Below are positions 36,731 through 44,615 of a DNA stretch of 44,615 nt, piece after piece (position 1 is the stretch's first letter; each line of letters begins with the position of its first letter). Location of the stretch: NCBI GenBank assembly GCA_029567325.1, contig JAKQLF010000197.1:1-44615 (forward strand). Direction: 5' to 3'. Origin of the DNA: Bacteroidota bacterium (GTDB taxonomy: Bacteria; Bacteroidota; Bacteroidia; Chitinophagales; Saprospiraceae). The notes under the pieces were generated by a model. That model was given only the letters and a program-made list of their open reading frames with translations. It was not told the origin of the DNA and made no database searches. The position numbers and the translations under genes are program-made.

Positions 36731-38416
36731 ATGAATACTAAATTTCAAATTCTACTCACTTGCCTAGTTGCTACCTTATTCATTTCATGTAATAATGAGA
36801 AAAAAACGGTTGTTGAAACTCCAAGTGTAAGTGGCACGATACTGCCAAGCCCAGCCAATGGAGGCATCCACTTACCAGAAAACTTTGGAGCAACGGTAGT
36901 TGTCAGCGAACTTTCTGGTGGTCGACACCTCACGGTAAATGAGAATGGAGACATTTATGCGCATTTACACACTGCATATAATGGTAGTGGCATTGTTGGT
37001 TTAAGAGATACGAATGGTGACGGAAAGGCAGATGAGGTAAAAAATATTTCTCCGATCACTGGAACGGGAATTGAAATTCACAAAGGTTATTTGTATTATT
37101 CTACAGCGCTGAGGGTTTATCGATCACCTCTTCTGACTGATCAGATGGGTATCGGACCGGAAATAGACACGATGGCCATATTGATTGGTGAAGATGGCCA
37201 CTCAGAAAAACCGATGGCGTTTGATAAAAAGGGAAATATGTATGTGACGGTTGGTTCTTTGTCCAATGCTTGTGAGCAACCATTAAGGACAGGAAATTCT
37301 CCGGGCGAAAACCCTTGTAAAGAGCTGGAAATGCGTGCAGGTATTTGGCAATTTAGTGATGACAAACCTATGCAAGATCAGAAAAATGCCAAGAGGTATG
37401 CAACTGGGATCAGGAATGCTGTTGCCCTTACTTGGGATGATGCTTCCAATTCCCTCTACGCAGCACAACACGGCAGAGATGATTTACACAGATATTGGCC
37501 CAAACTATTTACAGAAGCAGAAAATGTAGAGTTACCAGCTGAGGAGTTTTTCCAAATCAACGATGGCGATGACTTTGGCTGGCCATATTGTTACTGGAAT
37601 CCATTCGAAAATAAAAAGTTTCTAAATCCAGAATACGGAGGAGATGGAAAAACACAAGGTAAATGCGAAAGTATAAAACCTCCTGTGGCCGCATTTCCAG
37701 GACACTGGGCACCCAATGATGTCTTGTTTTACAAAGGAAATCAATTTCCAGAAAGATATAAAAACGGTGCATTCATAGCATTTCATGGATCATGGAATAG
37801 GCTCAATCATGCCCAAGACGGATTCAGAGTAGTTTTTGTTCCTATGAAGGATGGCAAAGCTACGGGACCTTATGAAGATTTCGCAACTGGATTCATTGGC
37901 AATAAAGAGATATTTAGTCCAGGCGATGCTAAGTATAGGCCTTGTGGATTGGCAGAAGGCCCTGATGGTTCTCTATATGTCCTTGATTCTCAGAAGGGTA
38001 GAATTTGGAGGATCATGCATTACCCAAGTGGGGTACCTGATGTAGGCGCGGCTAAAGAAGATGACGCACCACTTGCTGAAGCTGAAATCATTCCTGACTC
38101 CCCAGGAAAAAAGATCTATGATGCAAATTGTAGAGCATGCCACCAAGCCAAAGGGTCAGGAGCACCAGGTATGATTCCGCCATTGTATGGCACTGATTGG
38201 GTAACTGGTGATAAAACGAGGTTGGTCAATGTGGTTTTGAAAGGTCTTTCTGAAAAAATAGAGATCAACGGTAGAAGTTTCCAAAATGCCATGCCAGCTA
38301 TTTCAAATTTGACTGATCAAGAAGTTGCCGATGTGTTGACTTTTGTGCGGAGCAACTTTGGCAATCAAGCTGATGCTGTGACTGTGGATGAGGTAAAAAA
38401 GGTAAGGGGAAAATAA
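36731..38416 (+). CDS. Lipoprotein PQQ-dependent sugar dehydrogenase fused to cytochrome c
   Basis: The N-terminus is a lipoprotein signal ending LFISC (Cys near 20). Residues about 45-435 form a GSDH/sorbosone dehydrogenase-like six-bladed propeller: DTNGDGKADEVKNI, then TGIRNAVALTWD, HGRDDLHRYWPKLF and DDFGWPYCYWNPF. Residues about 460-555 are a class I cytochrome c domain with one heme site (CRACH, near 468-472) and a candidate axial Met in NAMPAIS. Such enzymes oxidise sugars or alcohols with PQQ and pass electrons to the fused heme. The natural substrate cannot be told, and PQQ synthesis genes are not in this window. The following gene starts 145 bp downstream. Confidence 0.88.
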   Translation: MNTKFQILLTCLVATLFISCNNEKKTVVETPSVSGTILPSPANGGIHLPENFGATVVVSELSGGRHLTVNENGDIYAHLHTAYNGSGIVGLRDTNGDGKADEVKNISPITGTGIEIHKGYLYYSTALRVYRSPLLTDQMGIGPEIDTMAILIGEDGHSEKPMAFDKKGNMYVTVGSLSNACEQPLRTGNSPGENPCKELEMRAGIWQFSDDKPMQDQKNAKRYATGIRNAVALTWDDASNSLYAAQHGRDDLHRYWPKLFTEAENVELPAEEFFQINDGDDFGWPYCYWNPFENKKFLNPEYGGDGKTQGKCESIKPPVAAFPGHWAPNDVLFYKGNQFPERYKNGAFIAFHGSWNRLNHAQDGFRVVFVPMKDGKATGPYEDFATGFIGNKEIFSPGDAKYRPCGLAEGPDGSLYVLDSQKGRIWRIMHYPSGVPDVGAAKEDDAPLAEAEIIPDSPGKKIYDANCRACHQAKGSGAPGMIPPLYGTDWVTGDKTRLVNVVLKGLSEKIEINGRSFQNAMPAISNLTDQEVADVLTFVRSNFGNQADAVTVDEVKKVRGK

Positions 38417-38560
38417 ATTATACCGGTTGATTTACTCACCAAAAATAACGTAGAAAGTAAAATTTATTGAGTTTGCTGAGGCTTAGTACTTCAGTTCATT
38501 TTAGCAAGAAAATAGAGAGATATTTGACAATTTATTATCTTTCCAATTCAAATCTTAAAA

Positions 38561-39652
38561 ATGGACACAAAAGGCAGGTTGATCTCAGTTGATGTCTTTA
38601 GAGGACTCACTATTTGTTTTATGATAATGGTCAATACTCCCGGGTCCTGGGAATATGTCTATGCACCCATGAGACATGCAGAATGGCACGGATGGACTCC
38701 AACCGATATGGTTTTCCCATTCTTTCTCACAACAGTGGGTATTTCTATGGCATTATCCATGTCAAACAGACAAGGCAATCAATCCCAAATGCTGATTAAA
38801 GTTTTTAAAAGGGCAGCTGCTATTTTTCTAGTTGGCCTGTTGCTCAATTGGTTTCCTTTTTATACCAAAAATATAGCTGATTTGCGAATCTGGGGTGTTT
38901 TGCAAAGAATTGCAGCTTCTTATTTCATTGCAGGTGTCGTTGTTATTTATTTAAAAGAATGGAAGAGCTTGTTGGTTTATGCTATTGGAGCCTTAATGGC
39001 ATACTGGGCATTGCTTTATTTTGGCGGAGATTACAGCTTGGAAGGTAATTTCAATAACATCGTTGATCGTGCTATGCTTTCTGATAGGCATTTATACAAA
39101 GGTTTTGGAATTCCATTTGATCCTGAAGGTATTCTTGGTGCGCTTTCTGGTTCGGCACATGTGATTATTGGATACTTATTTTCAAAGAAATTATTGTCAA
39201 AACCAATTGATTATGCTTATTCCATTAAATATGCCCTAATTGCTGGAGCGGGTTTGGTAACCTTGGCATACATCTGGAACCTTGCTTTTCCTATCAACAA
39301 GCCACTTTGGACAAGTTCTTATGTGTGTTTAGCTTGTGGCCTTGCTTTCATATTTTATGCGCTATTATTATACATCATTGATGTAAAGGGTTTTACAAAA
39401 TGGGCGTATCCTTTCCGGGTATTTGGACTCAACCCACTTGCGTCCTATGCACTTTCAGGCATCATGGTCAGGGTATTGAGTATGTTTGTAAAAATTGGCG
39501 ATAAAAACGCTATGGGCTTTTTATATAGTGATGTCTTTACACCCATATTTGGCCCTTTAAATGGATCACTGGTTTTTGCCATATTCTTTACATTTCTTAT
39601 TTGGATTTTTGCTTTTATACTGTACAGGAAAAACATTGTGGTCAAATTATAG
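38561..39652 (+). CDS. HGSNAT/NagX-like integral membrane acyltransferase family protein (DUF5009-like)
   Basis: The 363 residues contain about nine to ten transmembrane helices. The start GRLISVDVFRGLTICFMIMV and the motif HAEWHGWTPTDMVFPFFLTT are hallmarks of the heparan-alpha-glucosaminide N-acetyltransferase catalytic family; the His in the latter is the proposed active residue. DPEGILGALSGSAHVIIGYL and FGLNPLASYALSG are further family motifs. In bacteria these proteins are linked to amino-sugar use or glycan acetylation. Substrate is unknown here. It may share a transcript with the upstream dehydrogenase, but the gap is 145 bp. Confidence 0.85.
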   Translation: MDTKGRLISVDVFRGLTICFMIMVNTPGSWEYVYAPMRHAEWHGWTPTDMVFPFFLTTVGISMALSMSNRQGNQSQMLIKVFKRAAAIFLVGLLLNWFPFYTKNIADLRIWGVLQRIAASYFIAGVVVIYLKEWKSLLVYAIGALMAYWALLYFGGDYSLEGNFNNIVDRAMLSDRHLYKGFGIPFDPEGILGALSGSAHVIIGYLFSKKLLSKPIDYAYSIKYALIAGAGLVTLAYIWNLAFPINKPLWTSSYVCLACGLAFIFYALLLYIIDVKGFTKWAYPFRVFGLNPLASYALSGIMVRVLSMFVKIGDKNAMGFLYSDVFTPIFGPLNGSLVFAIFFTFLIWIFAFILYRKNIVVKL

Positions 39653-39697
39653 GTTTAAAAAACAATGATTTGAATTGGTATTCATGGAATTGATTTT

Positions 39698-39725
39698 TTT
39701 GAACCGATAGATTATTGTATTTTTG
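39698..39725 (+). promoter_or_regulatory. Promoter for the mscS-like gene
   Basis: TTTG (39698-39701) and TATTTTTG (39718-39725) are separated by 16 nt. The predicted transcript start is about 15-20 nt before the TTG start codon. Confidence 0.45.
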
Positions 39726-39749
39726 GAAATAAGCAAATCCTGACCTTTT

Positions 39750-40604
39750 TTGGAAATCACAGAAATTCTTGACCAAGAGATCATCAGTCTTGGGAAATTT
39801 GCACTCACATTTGGTGATGTATTGATAGCTTTGATCATCATTCTCCTTACCCGAATGGCAGAATGGGTTGTCAATGGTATGGTTTTAAAGCGCTATTTTA
39901 GGCGCAAAGAGGTAGATCAAGGTCGGAGTTTTGCCATCAGTCAAATTGTAAAGTACCTCATATATTTTGTAGGAATTATTTTGCTGATCCAATCAATTGC
40001 CGGATCAGTTTCCTTTATTGCCTTGGGTTCAGCTGGTCTTTTTGTAGGTTTAGGACTAGGTTTACAACAAACTTTTACCGATTTTATATCGGGCATAATA
40101 CTACTCGTTGACCGAAGTGCTGAAGTTGGTGATATCATAGTCATAGATGAGTCCGTAGGACAAGTAAAAAAAATTGGCTTACGCACTTCTGAAATTTATA
40201 CCAGAGACCGAGTCACCGTTATCGTGCCAAACTCCAAATTGATTTCCAATAATTTTACAAACTGGAGCCATAATAGTGAACCTGCAAGGTTTAATGTAGA
40301 TATAGGTGTATCATATAGCAGTGATATTAAGATGGTTGAAGAAGTTCTTTTGAAGTGTGTAAAAATGCAGGAAGAAATTTTGACTACTCCAGAACCTACC
40401 ATACAACTCGTAAATTTTGGAGAATCTTCTCTAGACTTTAAAGTCTATTATTTCTCCATGGAATTCTTTTTTGCAGAAAAAGTAAAAAGTAATTTAAGGA
40501 AAGAAATTTTTCTGCAATTGACAGCTGCAAAGATTATTATTCCATTCCCTCAACGTGATCTTTGGATCAAAAATGTAAACTCACCGGAATCAAAGGATGA
40601 ATGA
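39750..40604 (+). CDS. Small-conductance mechanosensitive channel (MscS family)
   Basis: MscS channels release solutes on hypo-osmotic shock. The protein has an N-terminal amphipathic segment, helices at about 20-43, 65-88 and the pore-lining TM3 at about 90-115. TM3 is rich in Gly and Ala: FIALGSAGLFVGLGLGLQQT. The beta domain (IIVIDESVGQVKKIGLRTSE, then VIVPNSKLISNNFTNWSHN) and a C-terminal alpha/beta domain follow. The start is TTG at 39750, because an in-frame TGA lies 3 codons upstream and no ATG occurs before the first helix. It overlaps the next gene by 8 bp, indicating translational coupling. Confidence 0.92.
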   Translation: MEITEILDQEIISLGKFALTFGDVLIALIIILLTRMAEWVVNGMVLKRYFRRKEVDQGRSFAISQIVKYLIYFVGIILLIQSIAGSVSFIALGSAGLFVGLGLGLQQTFTDFISGIILLVDRSAEVGDIIVIDESVGQVKKIGLRTSEIYTRDRVTVIVPNSKLISNNFTNWSHNSEPARFNVDIGVSYSSDIKMVEEVLLKCVKMQEEILTTPEPTIQLVNFGESSLDFKVYYFSMEFFFAEKVKSNLRKEIFLQLTAAKIIIPFPQRDLWIKNVNSPESKDE

Positions 40605-41706
40605 TAGGCCACTAAAAATTGCTTTTGATGCCAAACGTTTGTTTTCCAATTACACGGGTTTGGGTAATTATTCACGAACGCTTGTAAGAAACCTGGTAAA
40701 GTTTTTTCCGCAAAATGAATATCATTTATTTACCCCGGAAATTCAAAAAAATAAAGAAACAGCATTTTTCTTTCAACAAGACAATGTGCACATCCACAGT
40801 CCAGTCAAAACAAATAAATTCTTGTGGAGAACATTTTTGCAAAGTGGACTAATCAATAAAATACAACCAGACCTCTACCACGGCTTAAGCCACGAAATTC
40901 CTTTTGGTCTCAAAGCCAGCATTGTGACCGTCGTCACTTTTCATGATTTGATTTGGGAGCTTTTCCCTCAACAATTCGGGTGGTTGGATAGCAAAAGTTA
41001 TCACGTGAGGTATCAATCTGCTGCAAAAAGGTCAGATCACATTGTCGCCATCAGCAACAATACCAAACAAGACCTTATCAATTTATATCAAATACCAGAG
41101 AATAAGATTTCTGTTATTTATCAAAGCTGTGGGTCTTATTTCCAAACACCAACGTACTATCGGGGGCCCAAAAAGCACTTTTTATATGTTGGAAGTATCA
41201 TACCCCGTAAAGGCTTGGATAAAATCATTATGGCATATGCGCTGCTTCCAGACATTGAAAAAAGGGGTGTAAAAATTGTCGGTGGTGGTAAAGGTGTTTA
41301 TTTTGAGAAATGTAAATCATTGATCGAGTATTATCACCTTGAAAATCACTTTACATTTTTGGGCGGCTTGGCCAATGATGAGTTGGCCACATTATATGAC
41401 GAATCTATTGCCCTCGTATTTCCTTCCATCTATGAAGGTTTCGGAATTCCTGTGATAGAAGCGATTCATAGAGGATGTAGCGTCATCACATCCAATAAAT
41501 CATCCTTACCCGAAGCGGCTGTTGCACTTTCTACTTTGGTTGACCCAGAAGATATCCATGACATTGCTCGGGCTATGCGTTTGTCAATTTTGCATGCAAG
41601 TGTTCCACCAAAAGAAGAAATTGATCAGGCATTATTGCCTTTTTCTGATGAAGTAACTGCAAATAAATTGATGACACTTTATCAGTTTTTGACCGCATCA
41701 AAATAA
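40597..41706 (+). CDS. Family 4 glycosyltransferase
   Basis: The GT-B fold is clear. The N-terminal half opens KIAFDAKRLFSNYTGLGNYS. The C-terminal half has FLYVGSIIPRKGLDKIIMAY, FTFLGGLANDEL and the EX7E motif in YEGFGIPVIEAIHRGCS. It resembles mannosyltransferase-like GT4 enzymes that extend surface glycans, using nucleotide-sugar donors. Acceptor and sugar are not deducible. The ATG lies inside the end of the mscS-like gene (8-bp overlap), so the two are co-translated. No other glycan genes are immediately adjacent. Confidence 0.92.
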   Translation: MNDRPLKIAFDAKRLFSNYTGLGNYSRTLVRNLVKFFPQNEYHLFTPEIQKNKETAFFFQQDNVHIHSPVKTNKFLWRTFLQSGLINKIQPDLYHGLSHEIPFGLKASIVTVVTFHDLIWELFPQQFGWLDSKSYHVRYQSAAKRSDHIVAISNNTKQDLINLYQIPENKISVIYQSCGSYFQTPTYYRGPKKHFLYVGSIIPRKGLDKIIMAYALLPDIEKRGVKIVGGGKGVYFEKCKSLIEYYHLENHFTFLGGLANDELATLYDESIALVFPSIYEGFGIPVIEAIHRGCSVITSNKSSLPEAAVALSTLVDPEDIHDIARAMRLSILHASVPPKEEIDQALLPFSDEVTANKLMTLYQFLTASK

Positions 41707-41799
41707 AATAACTCAGATTATTATCTTTATCAAAGTAAAATTCTGATCGACATTGATCTAGCCAGATATGCATAATAGCTCCAATGCACAAAAAAAGTT

Positions 41800-41807
41800 T
41801 ACTTTTG
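41800..41807 (+). promoter_or_regulatory. Candidate -7 box for dgt
   Basis: TACTTTTG fits TAnnTTTG 26 nt before the dgt ATG. No -33 element is evident. Confidence 0.3.
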
Positions 41808-41832
41808 AACAAAATTTATAGAAACCAAAATT

Positions 41833-43206
41833 ATGGATTGGATCAATTGCGTTTCTCCTCAGAGATCCGGAAAATATAAATCTACAAGTTCCTCACGGTC
41901 TGAATATCAACGCGACTATGACAGGCTCATATTCTCTTCTGCCTTCAGAAGACTCCAGAATAAAACACAGGTTTATGCGCTACCTGGTAATGTATTTGTA
42001 CACAACCGGTTGACTCACAGTCTGGAAGTTTCTTCAGTAGGTAGGTCGATTGGCACTTTGGTCGGAGAACACCTGGGAAATGAAAAAAGCATCATCGGAA
42101 ATGCAGCAGCAACGGAATTTTACAAATATGAGTTGCCATATGTAATTTCTGCAGCTTGTCTTGCTCATGATGTTGGAAATCCACCATTTGGTCATTCTGG
42201 AGAAAAGGCAATTTCTTATTTTTTTGAAAAGAATGAAAGTTCTTTGAAACATCTTTTTAGTGCAAGCGAATGGAAAGATCTTTGCAATTTTGAAGGAAAT
42301 GCAAATGCACTTCATATTCTCACCACCAACTATACTGGTAAAGTAACAGGTGGGCAAAGTCTTACCTTTACTACATTAGCATCTATCCTCAAATATCCTT
42401 GTGAAGCATTGGCTATGTCCAAAGCTCAAAAACACACCAAGAAATATGGATTTTTCCAATGCGACCGCCAGCAGTTCTTGGAAATAGCAAAGGCAACCAA
42501 TATGGTGGAAGATAAAACTATTGGTGATGGCCTGACTTGTTTTAAAAGGCATCCTTTTGTATATTTAGTGGAGGCAGCAGATGATATTTGCTATCGGGTG
42601 ATTGATATGGAGGATGCTCATAGAATTGGCATTCTTACCAACGAACACGTCGTGGATTGTTTTTGCAGCATCATCAAGGATCTCAATAGACCCGAGGTGA
42701 AAATCAGTAAAATAAATGCTCGGCTAGCACAATTGGAAGATAAAAATGAACGAGTGGCTTATCTGAGGGCAAAACTCATCAATGCCCTTATCTTAGAATG
42801 TGTGGATGTTTTTATTGCTAATAAAGACAACATCATTGCTGGTACGTGGAATGATACGCTGGTTGATAATATCGAAAATCGGTCTATCGAATTGAAAAAG
42901 GCAAACGATATTTCTATTAAAATGATTTACAATCACCGCTCTGTCATTGAAGTAGAATTGGCGGCGTTTAATGTCTTGTCAGAACTTTTGGAACTCTTTA
43001 TCATGCCAAAATTAAAAACCAAACACAACCACATCGAGGAAAAAACGATGATGCTGATTCCTCCACAGTTTATACCGGAAAATAAAAATGCAAGTCATTA
43101 CGACCAAGTCATCAGAATCGTGGATTTTATTGCAGGTATGACGGATGGATTTGCTACAGAATTGTATCGAAAATCAAAAGGCATAGAAATAGCTGCCCAC
43201 AGATAA
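41833..43206 (+). CDS. dgt: Deoxyguanosinetriphosphate triphosphohydrolase (dGTPase)
   Basis: It hydrolyses dGTP (often other dNTPs as well) to the nucleoside and tripolyphosphate, shaping dNTP pools. The HD-domain residues are His62 in VHNRLTHSLEVSSVGRSIG and His112-Asp113 in ACLAHDVGNPPFGHSGE. EAADDICYRVIDMEDAH provides the later Asp ligand. SEYQRDYDRLIFSSAFRRLQ is the family N-terminal signature. The 457 residues fit the long dGTPase type. Some dGTPases act in phage defence, but nothing nearby points to that. It is convergent with the GIN-domain gene, 7 bp away. Confidence 0.93.
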   Translation: MDWINCVSPQRSGKYKSTSSSRSEYQRDYDRLIFSSAFRRLQNKTQVYALPGNVFVHNRLTHSLEVSSVGRSIGTLVGEHLGNEKSIIGNAAATEFYKYELPYVISAACLAHDVGNPPFGHSGEKAISYFFEKNESSLKHLFSASEWKDLCNFEGNANALHILTTNYTGKVTGGQSLTFTTLASILKYPCEALAMSKAQKHTKKYGFFQCDRQQFLEIAKATNMVEDKTIGDGLTCFKRHPFVYLVEAADDICYRVIDMEDAHRIGILTNEHVVDCFCSIIKDLNRPEVKISKINARLAQLEDKNERVAYLRAKLINALILECVDVFIANKDNIIAGTWNDTLVDNIENRSIELKKANDISIKMIYNHRSVIEVELAAFNVLSELLELFIMPKLKTKHNHIEEKTMMLIPPQFIPENKNASHYDQVIRIVDFIAGMTDGFATELYRKSKGIEIAAHR

Positions 43207-43213
43207 CTTAAAT

Positions 43214-43894
43214 TTACATTTGGCTTACGGTTCCGCCTGAATGGTCATCATTGGTTTTGACAATTTCTGGCTTTACTGCATATTTGATGATACTACCTGA
43301 ACTGGTGTTGGCAATCAATTCGTGGACGGTATTTACATTTACCCTAGAAGCAGATGCAGCACTTACAACACTGTTTGTACTTATCAATTCTCCACAGTTT
43401 ACGACAGAGGCAGCTTTGGCATCAATCAACAATTTATCAGTTTTACCGCTTACTGTACACTTCGATTTGGAGGAGGCGTCAATGGCTATGACTTCAGCAT
43501 TGCATGTAATAACGATAGAAGCATTATAACCAGTAATGAGATCGAGCTGATCTGTTTCAAACAGACTGTTTCCAGTTATTCTAGCCCCGGCTTTTGCTGA
43601 TATCTCGCGCAAAGCATGGTGATAGATTACCACATTTGCCTTAGCATTGGTTCTGCCAGTTTTGTTATTGTTTGGAATTAGAACCTTGAGAGTAGTACCA
43701 TTGGACTCAATACGTACGTCCTCTTTGTTGCCGCTGACCATGTCCAAAGTGAAACCAGTAGGACCTTCTGCCTTCATCAAGGTAACAGTGACCTCTCCGG
43801 AAACTGAGATTCCTGAAAAATCAATGTACTTTATGTCTTCCTGAGCGATGACACCAGTTGTGACAAATAGCATGAATAAGACAAACTTGTACAT
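43214..43894 (-). CDS. Secreted GIN-domain (DUF2807) protein
   Basis: A signal peptide (about 1-17, ending GVIAQ) precedes a right-handed repetitive beta structure. It begins IDFSGISVSGEVTVTL and continues with short repeats such as KANVVIYHHALREISAKAGA, DASSKSKCTVSGKTDKLLID and SAASASRVNVNTVHEL. This is the putative auto-transporter adhesin head (GIN) domain common in Bacteroidota. It probably sits in the periplasm or on the surface; no enzymatic role is known. At 226 residues the domain is complete. Confidence 0.88.
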   Translation of the reverse strand: MYKFVLFMLFVTTGVIAQEDIKYIDFSGISVSGEVTVTLMKAEGPTGFTLDMVSGNKEDVRIESNGTTLKVLIPNNNKTGRTNAKANVVIYHHALREISAKAGARITGNSLFETDQLDLITGYNASIVITCNAEVIAIDASSKSKCTVSGKTDKLLIDAKAASVVNCGELISTNSVVSAASASRVNVNTVHELIANTSSGSIIKYAVKPEIVKTNDDHSGGTVSQM

Positions 43895-43917
43895 TTTATT
43901 GATTTTAATTAACCAAA

Positions 43918-43925
43918 CAAAGATA
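43918..43925 (-). promoter_or_regulatory. Candidate -7 box for the GIN-domain gene
   Basis: TATCTTTG on the minus strand, 23 nt before the ATG, matches TAnnTTTG; no clear -33 box. Confidence 0.35.
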
Positions 43926-44004
43926 ACACCTTTAAAATCAGTATTTACTAGTGGATTCCCATGAAAAAACAGCTGATTTTTTGCGCAACTCTTACTTTGG
44001 GCTC

Positions 44005-44615
44005 TTATTTTGCCAAGAAGGAATATGTTTTGGATCCACGTAAACCTTGCAATTGCAGATAATAAACACCAGGTGTAAGCGTCTCAAGGATGTCTACATT
44101 TGCACTGAAGCCTTGTTTGTTACCAAATTGGTGAGCTATCGTCTGCCCATTGATGTTGACCAGATTGGTTTTTATAATATTAGACACATCGTCGCCTGAC
44201 TCCAGAAATAATTGGTTTTGAGATTCATTTAGAGTCAATTTTACTTCATCAATTAATGAAACATCGAAAGTAGAAGTAACCATTGCCTCACTCACTTTTT
44301 TGACATCTGCATTGAAAAACCTAGTAGCTCCTTCAGCATCCTTTGACCAAAGAATGGCTGCAATTCTGTAATGTGCAGCATTTTCTGTAGGACTCAAGCC
44401 CAAATCAACATTATTCCACTCCAAATTTTCCAATCTCCCGTTTGCGATCGGTGCTTTAAAGACATTTTTGCCCAACATTTCTGGTATCAAACTTTTTGTC
44501 AATACGCCACTATGCACAGCATCAAAACCTACTTCTTGTTGAAAAGCTACCAAGCTGTCGTTGATCAAATAAATGCCCAAATTATATTCATTGGCTTGAA
44601 GATCAATGAAAGATT
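44005..44615 (-). CDS. T9SS-secreted protein, Omp28-like (5' partial, runs off the right edge)
   Basis: The minus-strand frame is open through base 44615 (the last codons before the edge read SFIDLQANEYNLGIYLIND), so the start lies outside. The visible part has a beta-rich domain with GIYLINDSLVAFQQEVG and HYRIAAILWSKDAEG, resembling the C-terminal part of Omp28-related proteins. The last 75 residues form a T9SS sorting domain: NQLFLESGDD, then INGQTIAHQF, TLTPGVYYLQLQ and a final KTYSFLAK. It should be exported across the outer membrane by T9SS like the protein at the left edge. The Omp28 assignment is tentative. Confidence 0.75.
   Translation of the reverse strand, partial: SFIDLQANEYNLGIYLINDSLVAFQQEVGFDAVHSGVLTKSLIPEMLGKNVFKAPIANGRLENLEWNNVDLGLSPTENAAHYRIAAILWSKDAEGATRFFNADVKKVSEAMVTSTFDVSLIDEVKLTLNESQNQLFLESGDDVSNIIKTNLVNINGQTIAHQFGNKQGFSANVDILETLTPGVYYLQLQGLRGSKTYSFLAK

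Noticed and set aside
41833-43206. dgt as part of a phage defence island
   Set aside because: The neighbours are a GT4 glycosyltransferase and a GIN-domain protein; no nuclease, toxin, kinase or other defence gene is nearby, and the protein is an ordinary dGTPase.

Overview
The window looks like a chromosomal segment of a Bacteroidota bacterium, most likely from the Saprospiria (inference). Supporting features are two secreted proteins with type IX secretion (T9SS) C-terminal sorting domains, one carrying HYR-like, dockerin-like and cohesin-like modules; many -7 boxes of the Bacteroidota form TAnnTTTG; A-rich gene starts without clear Shine-Dalgarno sites; an eukaryote-like long IleRS; a Lnb-type (DUF4105) lipoprotein N-acyltransferase; and the conserved birA-rsfS-ftsH neighbourhood. 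Base composition is AT-rich and even. I see no prophage, plasmid backbone, CRISPR array or complete insertion sequence.

Layout. 1-3270 is the 3' part of a large T9SS-secreted adhesin- or scaffold-like protein, separated by a terminator from convergent sdaA (L-serine dehydratase). 4806-5731 is a gene-poor stretch with a 99-bp tandem repeat built from a smaller repeated motif, and a tRNA-Val(TAC) gene with its own promoter and terminator. Then come tsaC/sua5 (minus) and a plus-strand run: TPR/TonB-C-like protein, beta-helix lipoprotein, pdxA, ileS and thrA.

16895-20542 is the most disturbed part. It holds two tandem paralogous small lipoproteins, a palindromic MITE-like insertion right at the stop codon of the first, a leftover 3' tail of an arsenate-reductase-like gene, the intact arsC-like gene, an A-type Fe-S carrier, and a DUF7935-like gene interrupted by a single in-frame TAA. 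20584-27523 holds envelope genes: Lnb, a DUF3299-like secreted protein, an M28 peptidase, a GT2 glycosyltransferase, a TylF-like methyltransferase, and a three-gene operon of two LVIVD-type lipoproteins plus a probable beta-barrel protein.

27576-35378 is housekeeping: birA diverging from rsfS-ftsH, gyrB, and a compact iscS-iscU-iscA operon ending in a strong terminator. Convergent thrB follows, then a PQQ-dependent dehydrogenase fused to cytochrome c, a HGSNAT/NagX-like membrane protein, an MscS channel overlapping a GT4 glycosyltransferase, dgt, a GIN-domain protein, and the 3' end of a second T9SS cargo protein running off the right edge.

Functional links: thrA (aspartokinase/homoserine dehydrogenase) and thrB supply threonine, and so isoleucine for IleRS. 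iscS-iscU-iscA and the second A-type carrier serve Fe-S enzymes, which may include the Fe-S dependent serine dehydratase here. tsaC modifies ANN-decoding tRNAs. Lnb would finish maturation of the several lipoproteins encoded nearby. The observations most worth following are the nonsense codon at 19707, the insertion and duplication scar at 17520-17790, the higher-order repeat at 5024-5254, the exchanged HIGH motif (GIHH) of IleRS, and a possible small RNA after ftsH.
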